This document shows positions 15,268 through 16,013 of a stretch of DNA of 16,013 nt, piece by piece. The first letter of the stretch is position 1. Every line of letters starts with the position of its first letter. Origin of the DNA: Actinomycetes bacterium (GTDB lineage: Bacteria; Actinomycetota; CADDZG01; JAHWKV01); contig JAJCYF010000127.1 of assembly GCA_029263035.1 (NCBI GenBank), positions 1 to 16,013 on the forward strand, in the 5' to 3' direction. The notes below the pieces were generated by a model. The model was not told the DNA's origin. It searched no databases and saw nothing but the letters and a program-made list of their open reading frames with translations. The position numbers and the translations under genes are program-made.

Positions 15268-16013
15268 ATCGACCAGCTCCTGATACTTGGCGGGATTCTC
15301 GGAGTTCTCGTAGCGATCGCCGGCCTGTCTAAGGGCTCGCTGCCCGGCCTGCGTCTGGCGAGCCGAAAGCAGGTTGCCGGGCTACTGGCGATCAGTTTCC
15401 TGGTTCTGATGGCCGGCGGAGCGCTTGCCGAACCATCCGGCGACGACTCAGGACCCCCGCCCACCGAATCCCCATCACCCGAAGCCTCGCCTTCCGATTT
15501 CCAGGTTCCAGAGCCGCCGCCCGAACCGAGTCCCTCCGAATCACCGGCCGGGAACGCCCCACCGGCGCAGCCCCCGGAGGCCAAACCGACGGCCGTTCCT
15601 TCGGCAGCCCAGCCGGCCGTCGTCGCCCGCCACGTCGACGGAGACACCATCTGGGCGGAAGGAGGTACGTTGCCACCCGGAGCCTCCAACCGGATCCGCC
15701 TGCTGCAGGTCGACACTCCCGAGTCGACTAACCGGACCGACTGCTACGGCCGGGACGCATCGGCCTTCACCAAAGCCGAGCTGCCCATCGGATCGAAGAT
15801 CTACCTTCTTGCGGACAAAGAGGACAAGGACCAGTACGGCCGGTTCCTGCGCTACATCTGGAAGGCAGACGGCGAGTTCTTCAACGAAACTCTGGTTCGA
15901 CAGGGATATGCGAAGGCGGTCCTTTACCAGCCCAACGACCGCTACATCGGCTTGATGCGTGCCGCCGAGGCGGAGGCCAGCGCCGCCGGCCGGGGCCTGT
16001 GGTCGGCGTGCTC
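15268..16013 (+). CDS. Thermonuclease (SNase-like) with N-terminal membrane segments, partial
   Basis: This is the 5' part of a staphylococcal-nuclease-family gene running off the right edge. The nuclease domain starts at VVARHVDGDTIW (from about 15622). It carries IRLLQVDTPES, with the Arg and Glu matching the SNase catalytic pair, and YGRFLRYIW with the third catalytic Arg. NETLVRQGYA and AAGRGLWSAC also fit the family. Calcium-ligand Asp residues are present (HVDGDT, VDTPE). Before it lies a Pro/Ser/Glu linker (about 15430-15620). Ahead of that are two hydrophobic segments, LLILGGILGVLVAIAGL and VAGLLAISFLVLMAGGALA, bracketing LRLASRKQ, which suggests membrane anchoring with an external nuclease. 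The only in-frame ATG/GTG/TTG before the domain is ATG 15409, which would cut through the second hydrophobic segment. GGAGG at 15256-15260 precedes ATC 15268 by 7 bases, so the true start is uncertain. The frame is closed upstream by TAG at 15223. Confidence 0.85.
   Translation, partial: MDQLLILGGILGVLVAIAGLSKGSLPGLRLASRKQVAGLLAISFLVLMAGGALAEPSGDDSGPPPTESPSPEASPSDFQVPEPPPEPSPSESPAGNAPPAQPPEAKPTAVPSAAQPAVVARHVDGDTIWAEGGTLPPGASNRIRLLQVDTPESTNRTDCYGRDASAFTKAELPIGSKIYLLADKEDKDQYGRFLRYIWKADGEFFNETLVRQGYAKAVLYQPNDRYIGLMRAAEAEASAAGRGLWSAC

Overview
The window is about 65% G+C. It looks like a chromosomal segment of a high-GC bacterium, most likely Actinomycetota or a relative. This rests on GC-rich third codon positions, Actinobacteria-like versions of IlvA, NDH-2, BrkB and DUF255 proteins, and a secreted YD-repeat protein of Gram-positive (WapA-like) architecture. 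The lineage cannot be fixed from sequence alone. Most of the window is ordinary core metabolism; the accessory part is the YD-repeat locus near 8.2-13.5 kb.

Left part (1-3358, minus strand): four genes read leftward as a probable operon: RDD-family membrane protein, endonuclease IV (nfo), adenylosuccinate synthetase (purA) and the first 158 codons of GAR synthetase (purD, cut by the window edge). purA and purD overlap by 4 bases (GTGA). A 139-bp divergent gap separates this unit from a plus-strand DUF255/YyaL (SPATA20-like) thioredoxin-fold protein (3498-5480). That gene meets, tail to tail with overlapping stop codons, a type II NADH dehydrogenase (ndh). ndh lies 64 bp downstream of a minus-strand ACT-domain threonine ammonia-lyase (ilvA, 6864-8084).

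Middle (8321-13543, minus strand): a 1648-residue secreted protein with a Sec signal peptide, a WapA-type N-terminal region, a Pro/Thr/Ser linker, a DNRLRE-like domain, many YD repeats and an RHS-associated core. It ends in a distinct, hydrophobic, cysteine-bearing tip of about 117 residues. Its stop codon lies inside the Shine-Dalgarno sequence of an 87-residue two-helix membrane protein that I do not recognise. The tip, the small gene and the spacer beyond it (about 8.2-9.0 kb) are near 52-53% GC by hand count, against about 57-68% in sampled lines of the RHS core. This resembles the exchangeable C-terminal toxin plus immunity cassette of polymorphic RHS/WapA systems and is the best candidate for something undescribed. 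The toxin/immunity reading is inference.

Right part (13544-16013): a roughly 570-bp non-coding region, then a BrkB/YihY-family membrane protein (14114-15082) followed by a good intrinsic terminator. Last is a membrane-anchored or secreted thermonuclease (SNase-like) gene running off the right edge. Its reading frame clearly begins upstream of the only ATG available, at a point where a good ribosome binding site faces an ATC codon.
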